Below, one piece after another: positions 1 to 9,131 of a stretch of DNA of 64,000 nt. Made by a program: the position numbers and the translations under genes. This DNA comes from Pseudoxanthomonas mexicana (GTDB lineage: Bacteria > Pseudomonadota > Gammaproteobacteria > Xanthomonadales > Xanthomonadaceae). The notes beneath the pieces were generated by a model that was not told the DNA's origin, searched no databases, and saw nothing but the letters and a program-made list of their open reading frames with translations. Numbering within the stretch: the first letter of the stretch is position 1; the number at the start of each line of letters is the position of its first letter. The DNA lies in the NCBI RefSeq assembly GCF_001556105.1, contig NZ_LSIF01000028.1, forward strand, positions 53,898 through 117,897. The letters run 5' to 3'.

Positions 1-1482
1 TTCTTCCAGAAGATGGCGCGGCAACGTCACGCCACTGCGGGTCTCCCGCCACAACGGCGACCGCACGAGCGCCGCCGGCGGAATGCCCGGGTCGGTCAGT
101 TGATTGACGAAGGAGGAGTTCGCGCCGTTCTCCAGCAGCCGCCGGACGAGGTAGGCGAGCAGACGCTTGTGCGCGCCCACGGGGGCATACACGCGCAGGC
201 CGACCTGCGGGTATTGCCGGTGCACTTCGGCATGGACAGCGTCGCCCATGCCGTGCAGGCGCTGCAGTTCGAACGGCGTTCCCACCGATTGCGCCAGGTG
301 CAGCGCCGCGGCGATGGTGCCGGCGTTGTGTCCCGCGAACTGGGGATAGATCGCGTCCGACATGGCCAGCATCGCCTTTGCGCAGGCGAGATAGGCGATA
401 TCGGTGTGGTGGCGGTGGGTGAAGACCGGGAATGCCGGCAGGCCGAGTTCCTGCGCGCGCTTGATTTCGTAATCCCAGTACGCGCCTTTCACCAGCCGCA
501 CCATGAAGCGTTGGCCATGCGCGCGAGCGATGCGGGCGACTTCCTCGATCACCTCCAGCGCACGCGTCTGGTAGGCCTGCACGGCCAGGCCGAAACCACG
601 CCACTGCGGATGCTGGAGCGCGATATCGCGGGCGACGCATTCGAACACGTCCAGCGAGATTTCCAGGCGCTCGCTTTCTTCCGCATCGATCGTGAGGTTG
701 ATGTCGGCCGCCGCGGCTGCCTGCGCCAACGCCAGCACGCGCGGTACCAGCATGGTCATCACGTGGTCGTGCTGCAGCGCCTCGAAGCGGGCGTCGATCG
801 CCGACAGCTTGATCGACACGCCATCGGCCTGTTCCACCGGGACGTTGCGGTCACGGGCGGCACCCAATGTCGCGATGGCATCGTGGTACTTGGCCAGGTA
901 AGCCAATGCGTCGGCGTCGGCGCGTGCGCCCTCGCCGAGCATGTCGTACGAGAAGCGGACGTCATGCCGTGCATTGCGTTGCCTGCGGGCATCGGCGAGC
1001 GCCTCGTCGAGCGTCTCGCCCATCACGAACTGGCTGCCCATCAGCTGCACCGCGCGCACCGTGGCGGCGACCACGACCTTGGCACCCGCGGCGAAGAAGA
1101 AGCCCGACGGCGCACCGGTCGGCCCCAGCATTTTCTTCGACAGCGTGATCGCCTGGTTCGACAGCCGGGTGAGCCAGGAATTGGAGACGCCGGAGAAGTC
1201 GGCGCGTGCCAGCTGGTCGGCGGTGAGCGCCATCGCCGTCTCCACGTCGGGCACGCGGAGCAGGGCTTCGGCAAGGCGCATCAGGGTCAGCCCCTCCGCA
1301 CTGGACAGTGGGTACTCCCGCAACAGCGTTTCCATGGCGAAGCTCGCAGGCTTCTGTGCGCGGACGCGGTCGATCCACTCGCCGCCGTCGGCGCTGGCCG
1401 TGTCCCAGTCCAGGTTGTCCAGAGAAGCGAGCAGCCGGGCGACGACGTCGGATTCGGGGCGGTACGGCGAGGGAAGGCGCAT
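1..1482 (-). CDS. putA: Bifunctional proline dehydrogenase / L-glutamate gamma-semialdehyde dehydrogenase PutA (N-terminal part only)
   Basis: The reading frame starts at the ATG on the minus strand at 1482 and runs off the left edge after 494 codons without a stop, so only the proline dehydrogenase half is visible. The FAD-dependent barrel is recognisable from RLVKGAYWDYE and from the PQFAGHNAGT segment typical of bifunctional PutA. PutA oxidises proline to pyrroline-5-carboxylate and then to glutamate at the inner membrane. The N-terminus begins directly with the helical dimerisation region and no ribbon-helix-helix DNA-binding domain, so this PutA probably does not repress its own gene as the E. 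coli enzyme does. That fits the divergent Lrp-type gene next door. A Shine-Dalgarno is weak; the start was chosen from the protein alignment I remember for the family. Confidence 0.9.
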   Translation of the reverse strand, partial: MRLPSPYRPESDVVARLLASLDNLDWDTASADGGEWIDRVRAQKPASFAMETLLREYPLSSAEGLTLMRLAEALLRVPDVETAMALTADQLARADFSGVSNSWLTRLSNQAITLSKKMLGPTGAPSGFFFAAGAKVVVAATVRAVQLMGSQFVMGETLDEALADARRQRNARHDVRFSYDMLGEGARADADALAYLAKYHDAIATLGAARDRNVPVEQADGVSIKLSAIDARFEALQHDHVMTMLVPRVLALAQAAAAADINLTIDAEESERLEISLDVFECVARDIALQHPQWRGFGLAVQAYQTRALEVIEEVARIARAHGQRFMVRLVKGAYWDYEIKRAQELGLPAFPVFTHRHHTDIAYLACAKAMLAMSDAIYPQFAGHNAGTIAAALHLAQSVGTPFELQRLHGMGDAVHAEVHRQYPQVGLRVYAPVGAHKRLLAYLVRRLLENGANSSFVNQLTDPGIPPAALVRSPLWRETRSGVTLPRHLLEE

Positions 1483-1590
1483 GACGGTCTGCTTTGGCGA
1501 AGGACGGGAATGTGTCCGCCATTTTCCGGAGACTGCTGGCGGATTAGTCTCGGTTTTCCCCCGCTTCACGCCCGAACAGCCGAGATTTCC

Positions 1591-2073
1591 ATGGCGATTG
1601 ACCGGACCGACCGCAAGATCCTCGCCCTCTTGCAGAACGATGGCCGCATCACCAATCTGAAGCTTGCCGAGGCGATACACCTGTCGCCCACCGCCACGCT
1701 GGATCGTGTGCGTCGGTTGACGGCCGATGGCTACGTCATCGGATATCGTGCCGTACTCAATCCGATGAAGCTGGGTGTCGGGATGCTCGTCTTCGTCGAG
1801 GTGCTGCTCGATCGCACCACGCAGAACATCCTGGAAGATTTCAAGGAGGCGGTGCGTGCGCTTCCCGAAGTGATGGAATGCCACCTCGTGGCTGGTGGTT
1901 TCGACTACCTGCTCAAGCTGCGCGCCGCCGACATGTCGGATTATCGAGACATCGCCGGGCGCGTGCTCTGGAGGTTGCCGGGCGTCAGGGAGACACGCAC
2001 CTACGCCGTGATGGAGGAAATCAAGAACAGCGCTGACATCTATCTCGGTTCCCGAGAGGGCATGGCTGGCTGA
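1591..2073 (+). CDS. Lrp/AsnC family transcriptional regulator, probable regulator of putA
   Basis: A 160-residue protein with the standard two-part Lrp layout: a winged helix-turn-helix in the first 60 residues (DRTDRKILALLQNDGR, then the recognition helix around LSPTATLDRVRRL) and a C-terminal ligand-binding/oligomerisation RAM domain (about 70-150). It is divergent from putA with 108 bp between the starts. In many proteobacteria a divergent Lrp homologue (PutR/BkdR type) activates putA in response to proline; I infer the same role here. A TAGTCT box at about 1546 could be its -10 element. The same plus-strand frame is open far upstream, but the upstream part is the antisense shadow of putA, so the ATG at 1591 is used. 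Confidence 0.88.
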   Translation: MAIDRTDRKILALLQNDGRITNLKLAEAIHLSPTATLDRVRRLTADGYVIGYRAVLNPMKLGVGMLVFVEVLLDRTTQNILEDFKEAVRALPEVMECHLVAGGFDYLLKLRAADMSDYRDIAGRVLWRLPGVRETRTYAVMEEIKNSADIYLGSREGMAG

Positions 2074-2241
2074 ATCCACGAGCGATCCCCGCAATCCGCG
2101 GAAGGGCGGGGCATGCATCTGCTTCGGAGGCAGGAATCAGTGCGCGCGCGGCCACCGGGCTGATTTCAGTGGCCTGCTGCAGGAACCTTCCCGGGCCATT
2201 ATTCAAGGCCGCCGCAGTCGTGAGCCGTCCGTTCCCAAGCC

Positions 2242-2271
2242 AATAAAAAACCGCCTCGCGGCGGCTTTTAT
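2242..2271 (-). terminator. Intrinsic terminator of the tRNA-Met transcript
   Basis: On the minus strand a GC-rich stem (AAGCCGCC / GGCGGTTT with a GCGA loop) is followed by a run of six T. It lies 28 bp downstream of the tRNA. The plus-strand reading also has T residues, so it may act in both directions. Confidence 0.8.
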
Positions 2272-2298
2272 TCAACGCGTTGATTTCGCTAGGAAATC

Positions 2299-2375
2299 TG
2301 GTGGCTATGGGTGGACTCGAACCACCGACCCCAGCATTATGAGTGCTGTGCTCTAACCGGCTGAGCTACATAGCC
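2299..2375 (-). tRNA. tRNA-Met (anticodon CAT), elongator type
   Basis: The minus strand reads a full cloverleaf of 77 nt including an encoded CCA at 2299-2301. The acceptor stem is GGCTATG/CATAGCC, the D arm contains AGCTCAGCC, the anticodon stem CAGCA/TGCTG encloses CTCATAA with anticodon CAT, and the T arm contains GGTTCGAGTCC. The G1-C72 pair closes the acceptor stem, unlike the mismatched end of the initiator, so this is read as elongator tRNA-Met. Confidence 0.95.
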
Positions 2376-2491
2376 GCGTGAACCGCGTATTCTTCATTTC
2401 GACCCCTTGCCTGTCAAGCCGGGGAGGCATGCTTGTCGCCCGCAGCGGGGCGTGGCAGAGTCGACGGCAGTAGATTTCAGGAGTCCGCATC

Positions 2492-3094
2492 GTGATCGAT
2501 CCGGACGGCTACCGACCCAATGTCGGGATCGTGTTGATGCGGCCGGATGGTCGGGTGTTCTGGGCGCGACGTGTGCGCCGGGATGGCTGGCAGTTCCCAC
2601 AAGGCGGCATGAACACGGACGAGACGCCGGTCGAGGCCATGTACCGCGAGTTGCGCGAAGAAACCGGCCTGTTGCCCGAACATGTGGAGGTTCTGGGCGT
2701 AACGCCCGGCTGGCTGCGCTATCGCTTGCCGCCTCGTGCCATCCGTCGCAACGAACGACAGGTCTGCATCGGGCAGAAGCAGGTCTGGTTTCTGCTGCGC
2801 CTGGTGGGCGACGAGGCCAACCTCAGGCTCGATCTCACGGAAAGCCCAGAATTCGACCATTGGCGCTGGGTCGATTTCTGGTACCCGCTTGAGCATGTAG
2901 TGATCTTCAAGCGCCGCGTTTACGCCAGCGCACTGGAACACTTGGCGACGTTCGCAAGGATGGTCGCGGGGCCGCAGGCGATCCCGCCCCCATTGTCCGG
3001 TCCACGAGTTGCAGAACCTGCTCTTCGTAGAAGTCGTGACCGCAGCCGACCCGCGCGTAAACAGAGTGGCGCGGGCGAACCCGCCAAGAATTGA
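2492..3094 (+). CDS. rppH: RNA pyrophosphohydrolase RppH
   Basis: A 200-residue Nudix hydrolase that removes pyrophosphate from the 5' triphosphate end of mRNA and so opens it to RNase E. The Nudix box is complete at residues 38-60 (G38, E44, R52, E53, E56, E57, G59). The start [14 protein letters not shown] and the WQFPQGGM segment are characteristic of RppH. The start codon is GTG at 2492 with CAGGAG upstream. The C-terminal tail after about residue 160 is basic and low in complexity, as in other xanthomonad RppH proteins. The gene stands alone, with bfd behind it in the same direction and a Fur-like box between them. Confidence 0.93.
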   Translation: MIDPDGYRPNVGIVLMRPDGRVFWARRVRRDGWQFPQGGMNTDETPVEAMYRELREETGLLPEHVEVLGVTPGWLRYRLPPRAIRRNERQVCIGQKQVWFLLRLVGDEANLRLDLTESPEFDHWRWVDFWYPLEHVVIFKRRVYASALEHLATFARMVAGPQAIPPPLSGPRVAEPALRRSRDRSRPARKQSGAGEPAKN

Positions 3095-3108
3095 CAATCA
3101 TTCTCATT
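3088..3108 (+). promoter_or_regulatory. Candidate Fur box upstream of bfd
   Basis: The sequence TTGACAATCATTCTCATT matches the core of the Fur consensus (GATAATCATTATC) at 11 of 13 positions and lies about 55 bp before the bfd start. Bfd is a classical Fur-repressed gene, so the position makes biological sense. It overlaps the stop codon region of rppH. Confidence 0.7.
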
Positions 3109-3160
3109 CGAGGTGGAATGGCGATGGGCCGTTCCGTGCCCGCCGCATTGCCGCCTCCCC

Positions 3161-3373
3161 GTGTACGTCTGTATCTGCAACGGCATTACCGACCATCAGA
3201 TCCGCGAAGCCGCCGCTTCGGGATGCTCCACCGTGGCTGAGTTGACGATGCGGACCGGCGCTGGTGCCAATTGTGGAAGCTGCCTGGACATGGCGATGGA
3301 TGTGCTGCAAGCCGCCCAGCCGGCTTCACACGAACCGCTGTTCCCGATCCTCGTGCTGTCGCACGCCGCCTGA
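3161..3373 (+). CDS. bfd: Bacterioferritin-associated ferredoxin Bfd
   Basis: A 70-residue [2Fe-2S] protein that reduces the mineral core of bacterioferritin and releases iron when iron is scarce. The four cluster cysteines follow the Bfd spacing: Cys4 and Cys6 (VCICN), then Cys38 and Cys41 (NCGSC). The start is the GTG at 3161; the frame is open upstream but the CICNGIT beginning fixes the family start. A Fur-like box precedes it and bfr follows about 115 bp downstream, so release and storage genes are neighbours but probably separately controlled: iron limitation for bfd, abundance for bfr. Confidence 0.9.
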   Translation: MYVCICNGITDHQIREAAASGCSTVAELTMRTGAGANCGSCLDMAMDVLQAAQPASHEPLFPILVLSHAA

Positions 3374-3488
3374 CGTCGCCGCCTGTCGGCGGCGAGGCAC
3401 TTCCCACAGAATGATCACGATTCGCGTTCCGTCATCAGGTGCGCGCTCGGGCTAACCTTTGCCGTCCTTCCGCCCACGGAGCATGGCC

Positions 3489-3959
3489 ATGAAAGGCGAC
3501 GCCAAGGTCATCGAGTATCTCAACAAGGCGCTCTACAACGAGCTGACTGCGATCAACCAGTATTTCCTGCACGCCAAGATGCTGAAGAACTGGGGGTTCA
3601 AGGAACTTGCAGAACACGAGTACAAGGAATCCATCGACGAGATGAAGCATGCCGACAAGCTGTCGGAGCGCATCCTGTTCCTCGATGGCCTGCCGAACTT
3701 CCAGGCGCTGGGCAAGCTGCGCATCGGCGAGACGCCGCGCGAGATCCTCGAGTGCGATCTTGTACTTGAGCAGGAAGCGCTGCCGGTGTTGCGTGAAGCG
3801 ATCGCGTACTGCGAATCGGTGGCCGACTACGTCACCCGCCAGCTGTTCGCCAACATCCTGGACTCCGAGGAGGAGCACATCGACTGGCTGGAAACACAGC
3901 TGTCGGTGATCGACCGTATTGGCGAACCGAATTACCTGCTGACTAAACTCGAAGATTGA
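3489..3959 (+). CDS. bfr: Bacterioferritin
   Basis: A 156-residue haem-containing ferritin that forms a 24-subunit cage storing ferric iron. Residues of the dinuclear ferroxidase centre are present at the family positions (Glu18, Glu51, His54 and the later EEEH segment), and Met52, the haem ligand shared by two subunits, is present in SIDEMKHAD. Two ATGs lie two codons apart (3483 and 3489). The second gives the family start MKGD and a better distance from GGAG at 3477-3480. The last 28 bp overlap the 3' end of the convergent histidine kinase gene. Confidence 0.95.
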   Translation: MKGDAKVIEYLNKALYNELTAINQYFLHAKMLKNWGFKELAEHEYKESIDEMKHADKLSERILFLDGLPNFQALGKLRIGETPREILECDLVLEQEALPVLREAIAYCESVADYVTRQLFANILDSEEEHIDWLETQLSVIDRIGEPNYLLTKLED

Positions 3960-6436
3960 GGGGGCGGGGTCGACAGCGGCGGAAGCAGTGGTCGACCCAA
4001 TTGCTGCGCGGCGTAGCCTTGCAGTGCCATGCGGGCACGCGCGTACTCCGCGATGACCAGCGCCACGGCCACGGCCGGGCGTTCCAGCTTGCGGGCGCGG
4101 GCACCCAGCTCCACGCGCTTGGCGGCCGCCGACAACGCCATGGCGCCGACGTTCGCGCTGGATGACTTGAGGGTATGCGCTGCATCGCGCATCGCATCCA
4201 GGTCGGGTACGGCGGCGGCCTTCTCCAGCGTGCCGATCAGGCGCGGGGCGTCTTCCAGGAAGATGGTGATGATGCGCGTCGTTTCGTCGCCCGCGATCTC
4301 GCGCAGTTCCTCCAGCATGGTCTGGTCCAGTACCGGGAAGCTGGGTGCGGGCGAACGCGCCGTGGCTACGGCAGGCGCGGGCGGGGCGGGTTCCGCTGGG
4401 GTAACAAGTGCGGCGTTGCGCAGCACGAAGTTCATGCGATCGGGCAGCCATCGGTGCAGGCAGCTCTCGAGTTGCTCGCGCGAGACCGGCTTGGCCAGAT
4501 AGTCGTCCATGCCAGCGTCAAGGCAACGCTGGCGATCGCCTGCCATGGCATTGGCGGTCATCGCCACGATGGGCAGGCGGCCGCCATCGGCGCGCTGCGC
4601 TTCCAGTTCGCGCCAGCGCCGTGTCGCGGCGTAGCCGTCCAACACCGGCATCTGGCAATCCATCAGGATCAGGTCGAAGTGCTCTAGCTGCATGCGCTTC
4701 AGCGCAATGTCGCCGTTGGCGGCAGTCTCACAGTTGAAGCCGAGGGCGGACAGCAACTTCTGCGCCACCAGCAGGTTGACCGGATTGTCTTCCACCAACA
4801 ACAGGCGTGGTTCTGTGCGCATGGCACTGACGACGGCAGGCTCAGGTTCCGTTGCGACGGCAACGTCGGCCGGGGCAGCAACGACTGCGACAGGCACGCT
4901 TGATGTTTCGTTCGCATCAAACGCAGGCGAAGCATCATCACCGGCTGAGCCTAGAAGGCTGGGTGACTCCGGGAAGATCTCTTCCAGCGCGGCAGTGTCG
5001 GCGACAGGCTCCGGCTCGGGTGTGGCGCCCGTCAACGCGGCGCGCAGGTCCGCGTCGGGTGATTGTCGCGACAGCAGTGTGCTGCGTGGATGGAGTTCCG
5101 CGGGGACGGTCTCGTCGCCGTACAGCCACAGCAAGCGCAGCGTGTCTGGCAAGGGGCGGCGCGCGATGGCCCGATGCAGCGCCAGCGCGGTGCTGCGGAT
5201 GCCACCAATGTCAGCCAGTACCGCCAGGTAATCCTGCTGCCCCTGTTCGCCGACGAGGCGCAGGCGATCCAGCGCCTCCTGCGTCGTCTCGACGGCGACA
5301 GGTTGCATGCCCCAGTTGGTGGACAGCAGTGTGAGGCGTTGGCGCAGCCGGGCATCCGGCGACACGATCAGCACACGGCCATGGTCCAGCACGCCGTTGT
5401 CACGCTGTCGCAGGTCGCCGATGACTTTCATCAAGGGCGCTTCGAACCAGAACGTGGAGCCACGGCCCACCTCCGACACGACGTCGATGCGACCACCCAT
5501 CAGATCGACGATGCGCCGGCAAATCGCCAGTCCCAGCCCGGTGCCGCCATACAGGCGCGTGGTCGAGGCGTCGGCCTGGCTGAAGGAATGAAACAGGCGA
5601 TGGCGCGCATCCTCTTCGATGCCGATGCCGGTGTCGCGCACCTCAAACCGCAGCAGGTGCTGCGCAGCGGTTTCACCCAGCCGGCGCACTACAATGGTGA
5701 CCGTGCCGCGCTCGGTGAATTTGATCGCGTTGCCGACCAGATTGGTCAGCACCTGGCGCAGGCGCACCGGGTCGCCACGCACCGGCAGGCGCACGGCCGG
5801 GTCGAGCTGCAGGCTGAGTCGAAGGCCCTTGTTCTCCGCCGGTCGATACATCAACTGCAGCACGCTGTCGAGCAACTCGCGCAGGTTGAAGCCGGTGATC
5901 TCCAGGTCGAGCTTGTTGGCCTCGAGCTTGGAGTAGTCGAGGATGTCGTCGACGATCCGCAGCAATTGATGGGATGACGCGGTCGCCGTCGTCAGCATCT
6001 CGCGCTGGTCGGGCGCCAGCGGTGCGCGCGACAGCATTTCCAGCATCGGCACGATGCCGTTGAGCGGGGTGCGGATTTCGTGGCTCATCGTGGCCAGGAA
6101 TTCGCCTTTCGCCATCGCGGCGGATTCGGCCGCCTGCTTGGCGCGCAGCAATTCCTGCTCAAGGCGGTCATGCCGCTGGAGGTCGCGCTGCAGCCCGTCG
6201 CGTTCGGATTCGGCCATCGCCGCACGCGCCTGGATCCCGGTATGACGACGCGCGTCGACGCGCGTGTGCCAGGCGGAGGTGAAGGCGCCCAGCAATCCTG
6301 CGGTGCCGCTGCCGGTGGCCACCTGCAACCAGGGGCCGGCGATGCCCGCCCAGTGCAGGCCCAGCGAGGCCACCGAGACGGTGGCGCATGCCACCGTCAC
6401 CCAGGGCATCACCGGCATGCGACCGGTCGAGGGCAT
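3932..6436 (-). CDS. Hybrid sensor histidine kinase with receiver and Hpt domains
   Basis: An 834-residue phosphorelay protein of BarA-like layout. Two hydrophobic segments (about 10-55) are followed by a coiled linker, a HisKA domain with His119 in the SHEIRTPLN box, and an HATPase domain with N box near 232-238 and GTGLGL at 299. A receiver-like region at 353-470 looks degenerate. A proline/alanine linker follows, then an intact receiver (543-660, phosphoacceptor Asp593, Lys649) and a C-terminal Hpt domain with His754 in [13 protein letters not shown]. There is no periplasmic sensor domain to speak of, so the signal may be cytoplasmic or membrane-borne. It starts 3 bp after the stop of the upstream REC-GGDEF-EAL gene and is surely co-transcribed with it, which makes that receiver a plausible phosphate acceptor. 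Confidence 0.88.
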   Translation of the reverse strand: MPSTGRMPVMPWVTVACATVSVASLGLHWAGIAGPWLQVATGSGTAGLLGAFTSAWHTRVDARRHTGIQARAAMAESERDGLQRDLQRHDRLEQELLRAKQAAESAAMAKGEFLATMSHEIRTPLNGIVPMLEMLSRAPLAPDQREMLTTATASSHQLLRIVDDILDYSKLEANKLDLEITGFNLRELLDSVLQLMYRPAENKGLRLSLQLDPAVRLPVRGDPVRLRQVLTNLVGNAIKFTERGTVTIVVRRLGETAAQHLLRFEVRDTGIGIEEDARHRLFHSFSQADASTTRLYGGTGLGLAICRRIVDLMGGRIDVVSEVGRGSTFWFEAPLMKVIGDLRQRDNGVLDHGRVLIVSPDARLRQRLTLLSTNWGMQPVAVETTQEALDRLRLVGEQGQQDYLAVLADIGGIRSTALALHRAIARRPLPDTLRLLWLYGDETVPAELHPRSTLLSRQSPDADLRAALTGATPEPEPVADTAALEEIFPESPSLLGSAGDDASPAFDANETSSVPVAVVAAPADVAVATEPEPAVVSAMRTEPRLLLVEDNPVNLLVAQKLLSALGFNCETAANGDIALKRMQLEHFDLILMDCQMPVLDGYAATRRWRELEAQRADGGRLPIVAMTANAMAGDRQRCLDAGMDDYLAKPVSREQLESCLHRWLPDRMNFVLRNAALVTPAEPAPPAPAVATARSPAPSFPVLDQTMLEELREIAGDETTRIITIFLEDAPRLIGTLEKAAAVPDLDAMRDAAHTLKSSSANVGAMALSAAAKRVELGARARKLERPAVAVALVIAEYARARMALQGYAAQQLGRPLLPPLSTPPPQSSSLVSR

Positions 6437-6439
6437 CTG

Positions 6440-8329
6440 TTACAGCACCGCGTTGTGGAAGTCGAAACCGAGTTCGCTGCCGACCGCCTGCACCAGATTG
6501 CCCTGGATGAAGTCGACGCCGCCCATCCACATGGCCGCTGCGGCCTGCGGATCCTCGATCTGCTGACCGATCACCTGCAGGCCCTGGCGATGCGCGTTGT
6601 CGATGATGCCGCGCAGCTGGTCACGCAGCACCGGGTCCGCGTGCGCACTGGCGTACCTGCTGGAGACGCGGACGAAGCCCAGCGGCAACTGGGTGAGCAG
6701 GGCATCGGCTTCTGTACCCGGCTCGAACTGGCTCAGGCAGAACTGCACGCCGGCCGGCATCAGCTGCTGGCAGAACTGGCGCAGCGTGACGGTGTGGATG
6801 AGCGCATCCGCAAGGCGCAGGTCGATGACCAGCGAGGTGCCCTCGATACCGCGCGCACGCAGGGCGTCGAGCAACCACTGCGCATGCGTTTCGCGGGCCA
6901 GCGATCGTGGTGACTGCGAGACGAACAGGCGCAGCGATGGCCCCGCGGCCTGGCGCTCGGCGAGCACGTACAGCGCGTGCTCCAGTACCCAGTGATCGAT
7001 CTGGGCGATGCCGCCGGCGAGCTCGGCGGCCGGAATGACCTGCGAGGCCGGCAGCAACGAGCCATCGGGCTGGCGCATCCGCAGGAGCACCTGGTATTGC
7101 GCCTGGTCACTGCCGGCGACAGCCACGATGGGCTGGTAGGCCAGTTCGAACTGACCGTCTTCCAGCGAGATGCGCGGCGCATCGTCGTCGACTTCGGCCG
7201 GCACGTATTCGGCCAGGCTGTCTGACTTCAGGCGGGCCTGCAGTACGGCGCGCTCGATGGCTTCCAGTGCGCTGCCGGCGTCGGCGAACCCGATCGACAG
7301 CGCGGTGTAACCCACCGAGCCCCGGAGCTTGAGGATTTCGTTGGGGCGGGTCTGGAAATCATGGCCGGCAAGGCCGTCGCGCAACTGCTGCGCCAGCGCG
7401 GCCAGCGTGGTTTCATCGACGCTGTCGGCCAGCATCAAGAAGCTGTTGTCGTTCAGACGTGCCACCGGGTGTGGCGACGCCGCCGCCGCCAATTGGCGGC
7501 CGGCCTGGTTCATCAGGTGCTCGAACACCGCATAGCCGTAGCGTTCACGCAGGCTCAGCGCACTGTTGACCTCAACGAAGAACACGCCGCCGCGCGACTG
7601 CCGCTGCAGCGATTCGGCGAGCTGCTGCAGCACGAAGGTGCGCGTCGGCAGGCCGGTATCGGAGTTCACGGACGGGCGCGGCGCCTGCAGGGCTTGATTG
7701 CGCTGGCGCGCACGCTGGATGCGATTGGAGACCGCGGCGATCAGGTGGCGCGGGCGGATCGGCTTGTTGAGGAAGTCGTCCGCGCCGCTTTCCAGCACCT
7801 CGAACTGGCGTTCCGGGTCCGGGTCGCCGGTCAGGAATACGATGGGCAGATGCAGGTATTCGGGTTGCTGCCGCAGCAGCATGGTCAGCGACATGCCGTC
7901 CGTGCCCGGCATGTGCAGATCCATCAGGACCAGGTCGGGACGGAAGCGCCGCATGGTGTCGAGCAGTCCGTCCGACTGCATCTGCACCTCGGCCTGCATG
8001 CCGGCGCCGTGCAGCACGCTCTGGGCGAACAGGGCCTGGCCGCGGTCGTCTTCGACGATCAGCACGCGGTACGGGGATTCCGGGTCGATGGGTTCGGGCG
8101 GATCCACCGACGCGACGGACGTGGGTGTCGCGGTGATCGGGGCGGCAGACGGTGCGACGGGGTGTGGGGTCATCTCGGCGGGCTCTCCGGCTCCGGGGGC
8201 ATCCGCCACATCCTCGGGAGCGGCATCACCCACCCAGCGGCGCCAATGGTGCGCCGGCGGTGTTTCGGCACGCAGGCGCGAGCGTGAAGGCTCATCCTGC
8301 GGGCGGGATGTGGAATCGATGGCGGACAT
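6440..8329 (-). CDS. Response regulator with degenerate GGDEF and EAL domains (FimX/Filp-like c-di-GMP effector candidate)
   Basis: A 629-residue protein. A proline-rich N-terminal 85 residues is followed by an intact receiver (Asp137 in LMDLHMP; Lys189), a GGDEF-like domain in which the signature is LNDNSF (292-297), and an EAL-like domain in which EAL is QVL (413-415) and the usual DDFG loop is replaced. Neither catalytic centre looks active, so the protein is likelier to bind c-di-GMP than to make or break it. FimX of Pseudomonas and Filp of Xanthomonas are known effectors of this kind acting on type IV pili; the C-terminal VDFIQGNLVQ segment resembles theirs, but the PAS domain is absent. 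It leads a two-gene operon with the hybrid kinase. A CATAAT box at 8353-8358 is a possible -10. Confidence 0.8.
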   Translation of the reverse strand: MSAIDSTSRPQDEPSRSRLRAETPPAHHWRRWVGDAAPEDVADAPGAGEPAEMTPHPVAPSAAPITATPTSVASVDPPEPIDPESPYRVLIVEDDRGQALFAQSVLHGAGMQAEVQMQSDGLLDTMRRFRPDLVLMDLHMPGTDGMSLTMLLRQQPEYLHLPIVFLTGDPDPERQFEVLESGADDFLNKPIRPRHLIAAVSNRIQRARQRNQALQAPRPSVNSDTGLPTRTFVLQQLAESLQRQSRGGVFFVEVNSALSLRERYGYAVFEHLMNQAGRQLAAAASPHPVARLNDNSFLMLADSVDETTLAALAQQLRDGLAGHDFQTRPNEILKLRGSVGYTALSIGFADAGSALEAIERAVLQARLKSDSLAEYVPAEVDDDAPRISLEDGQFELAYQPIVAVAGSDQAQYQVLLRMRQPDGSLLPASQVIPAAELAGGIAQIDHWVLEHALYVLAERQAAGPSLRLFVSQSPRSLARETHAQWLLDALRARGIEGTSLVIDLRLADALIHTVTLRQFCQQLMPAGVQFCLSQFEPGTEADALLTQLPLGFVRVSSRYASAHADPVLRDQLRGIIDNAHRQGLQVIGQQIEDPQAAAAMWMGGVDFIQGNLVQAVGSELGFDFHNAVL

Positions 8330-8412
8330 CAGGCTTCCCCAAGCTGAGCCCCATTATGCGATGAAGTTCACGGCCGAGGCAGCGCTCATGATCCCCGATG
8401 CACCGGCCCCTG

Positions 8413-9033
8413 TCACGGGCCTGAGGTCGGGGGTGGCGCATCCGCGAGTGGCGACGCCTGCAGCAAACGCTTCAGGCCACGCGACACCTTGCGCCAGACC
8501 CACCACACGGCGACCGCGATCAGCACCGATGCACCGATCACCAGGAACAACGCAATCCAGGGGTGCGCGAAGGCCAGCGCCAGGCCGCCGACCACGACGG
8601 CGTCCTCGGTGATCGAGGCGGCCCAGTTGCTGACCGGTTCGGGCGACGTGTTCATGAGGGCGCGGGAGCCGCTCTTGAGTACATGACTGGTCAGTGCGAC
8701 GCCGGCGCCCGCCGCCAGCACGCCGCCACTGAGCTGGCCATCCGGCGACAGCGTGGCAGCCGCTAGGAAAGCGCCGGCCGGCACGCGCGCGAGCGTCTGC
8801 AGGAGGTCCCAGCCGGAGTCCACGCCGGGGATCTTGTCGGCGAAGAACTCGGTCAGCGCCAGTGCGCCGGAGGTGCCCAACACCCACCACGATTCGGTCG
8901 CCTGCAACGCCGGCGGCAGGTCAAGCCAGCCCAGCGCGCCGGCCAGGCCGACACCGAAGACCGTGAGGTAGACGCGGATCCCGGCCATCCATGCCAACAG
9001 GATCCCAATTACGAAAAGATGCGCTTCGGACAT
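8413..9033 (-). CDS. DUF4126 family membrane protein
   Basis: A 206-residue integral membrane protein with about four to five hydrophobic segments and a C-terminal basic tail. The opening (HLFVIGILLAWMAGIRVYLTVF) and the central DKIPGVDSGWDLLQTLARVPAGA are typical of DUF4126, a family of unknown function. The ATG at 9033 is preceded by GGGAG at a good distance; an in-frame TTG eight codons earlier is less likely. The gene is divergent from the first DUF6776 gene, with 98 bp between starts, and is about 80 bp upstream of the two-component operon in the same direction. Confidence 0.8.
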   Translation of the reverse strand: MSEAHLFVIGILLAWMAGIRVYLTVFGVGLAGALGWLDLPPALQATESWWVLGTSGALALTEFFADKIPGVDSGWDLLQTLARVPAGAFLAAATLSPDGQLSGGVLAAGAGVALTSHVLKSGSRALMNTSPEPVSNWAASITEDAVVVGGLALAFAHPWIALFLVIGASVLIAVAVWWVWRKVSRGLKRLLQASPLADAPPPTSGP

Positions 9034-9131
9034 CCCCGCCACTCCCGTTAAACTCAATGGCTCGCGCCACTGCGGCGAGTATAGGGGTCCCGTCTGGCTG
9101 CCGGCTGAGCGCCGCCTGCCGCTTGTCCGTC

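Noticed and set aside
13..1590. Plus-strand frame running into the Lrp gene
   Set aside because: The part before 1591 is the antisense of putA, rich in Arg and His, and only the last 160 codons form the Lrp family protein.
2021..2275. 84-codon minus-strand frame downstream of the Lrp gene
   Set aside because: It runs through the tRNA terminator and the Lrp 3' end and has no family features.
3374..3488. GC-rich inverted repeat CGCCGCCTGTCGGCGGCG after bfd as a terminator
   Set aside because: No T tract follows, so it is not supported as an intrinsic terminator.
8991..9131. Upstream extension of the first DUF6776 gene
   Set aside because: The ATG at 9132 places the membrane segment correctly; the extension overlaps the divergent DUF4126 start.
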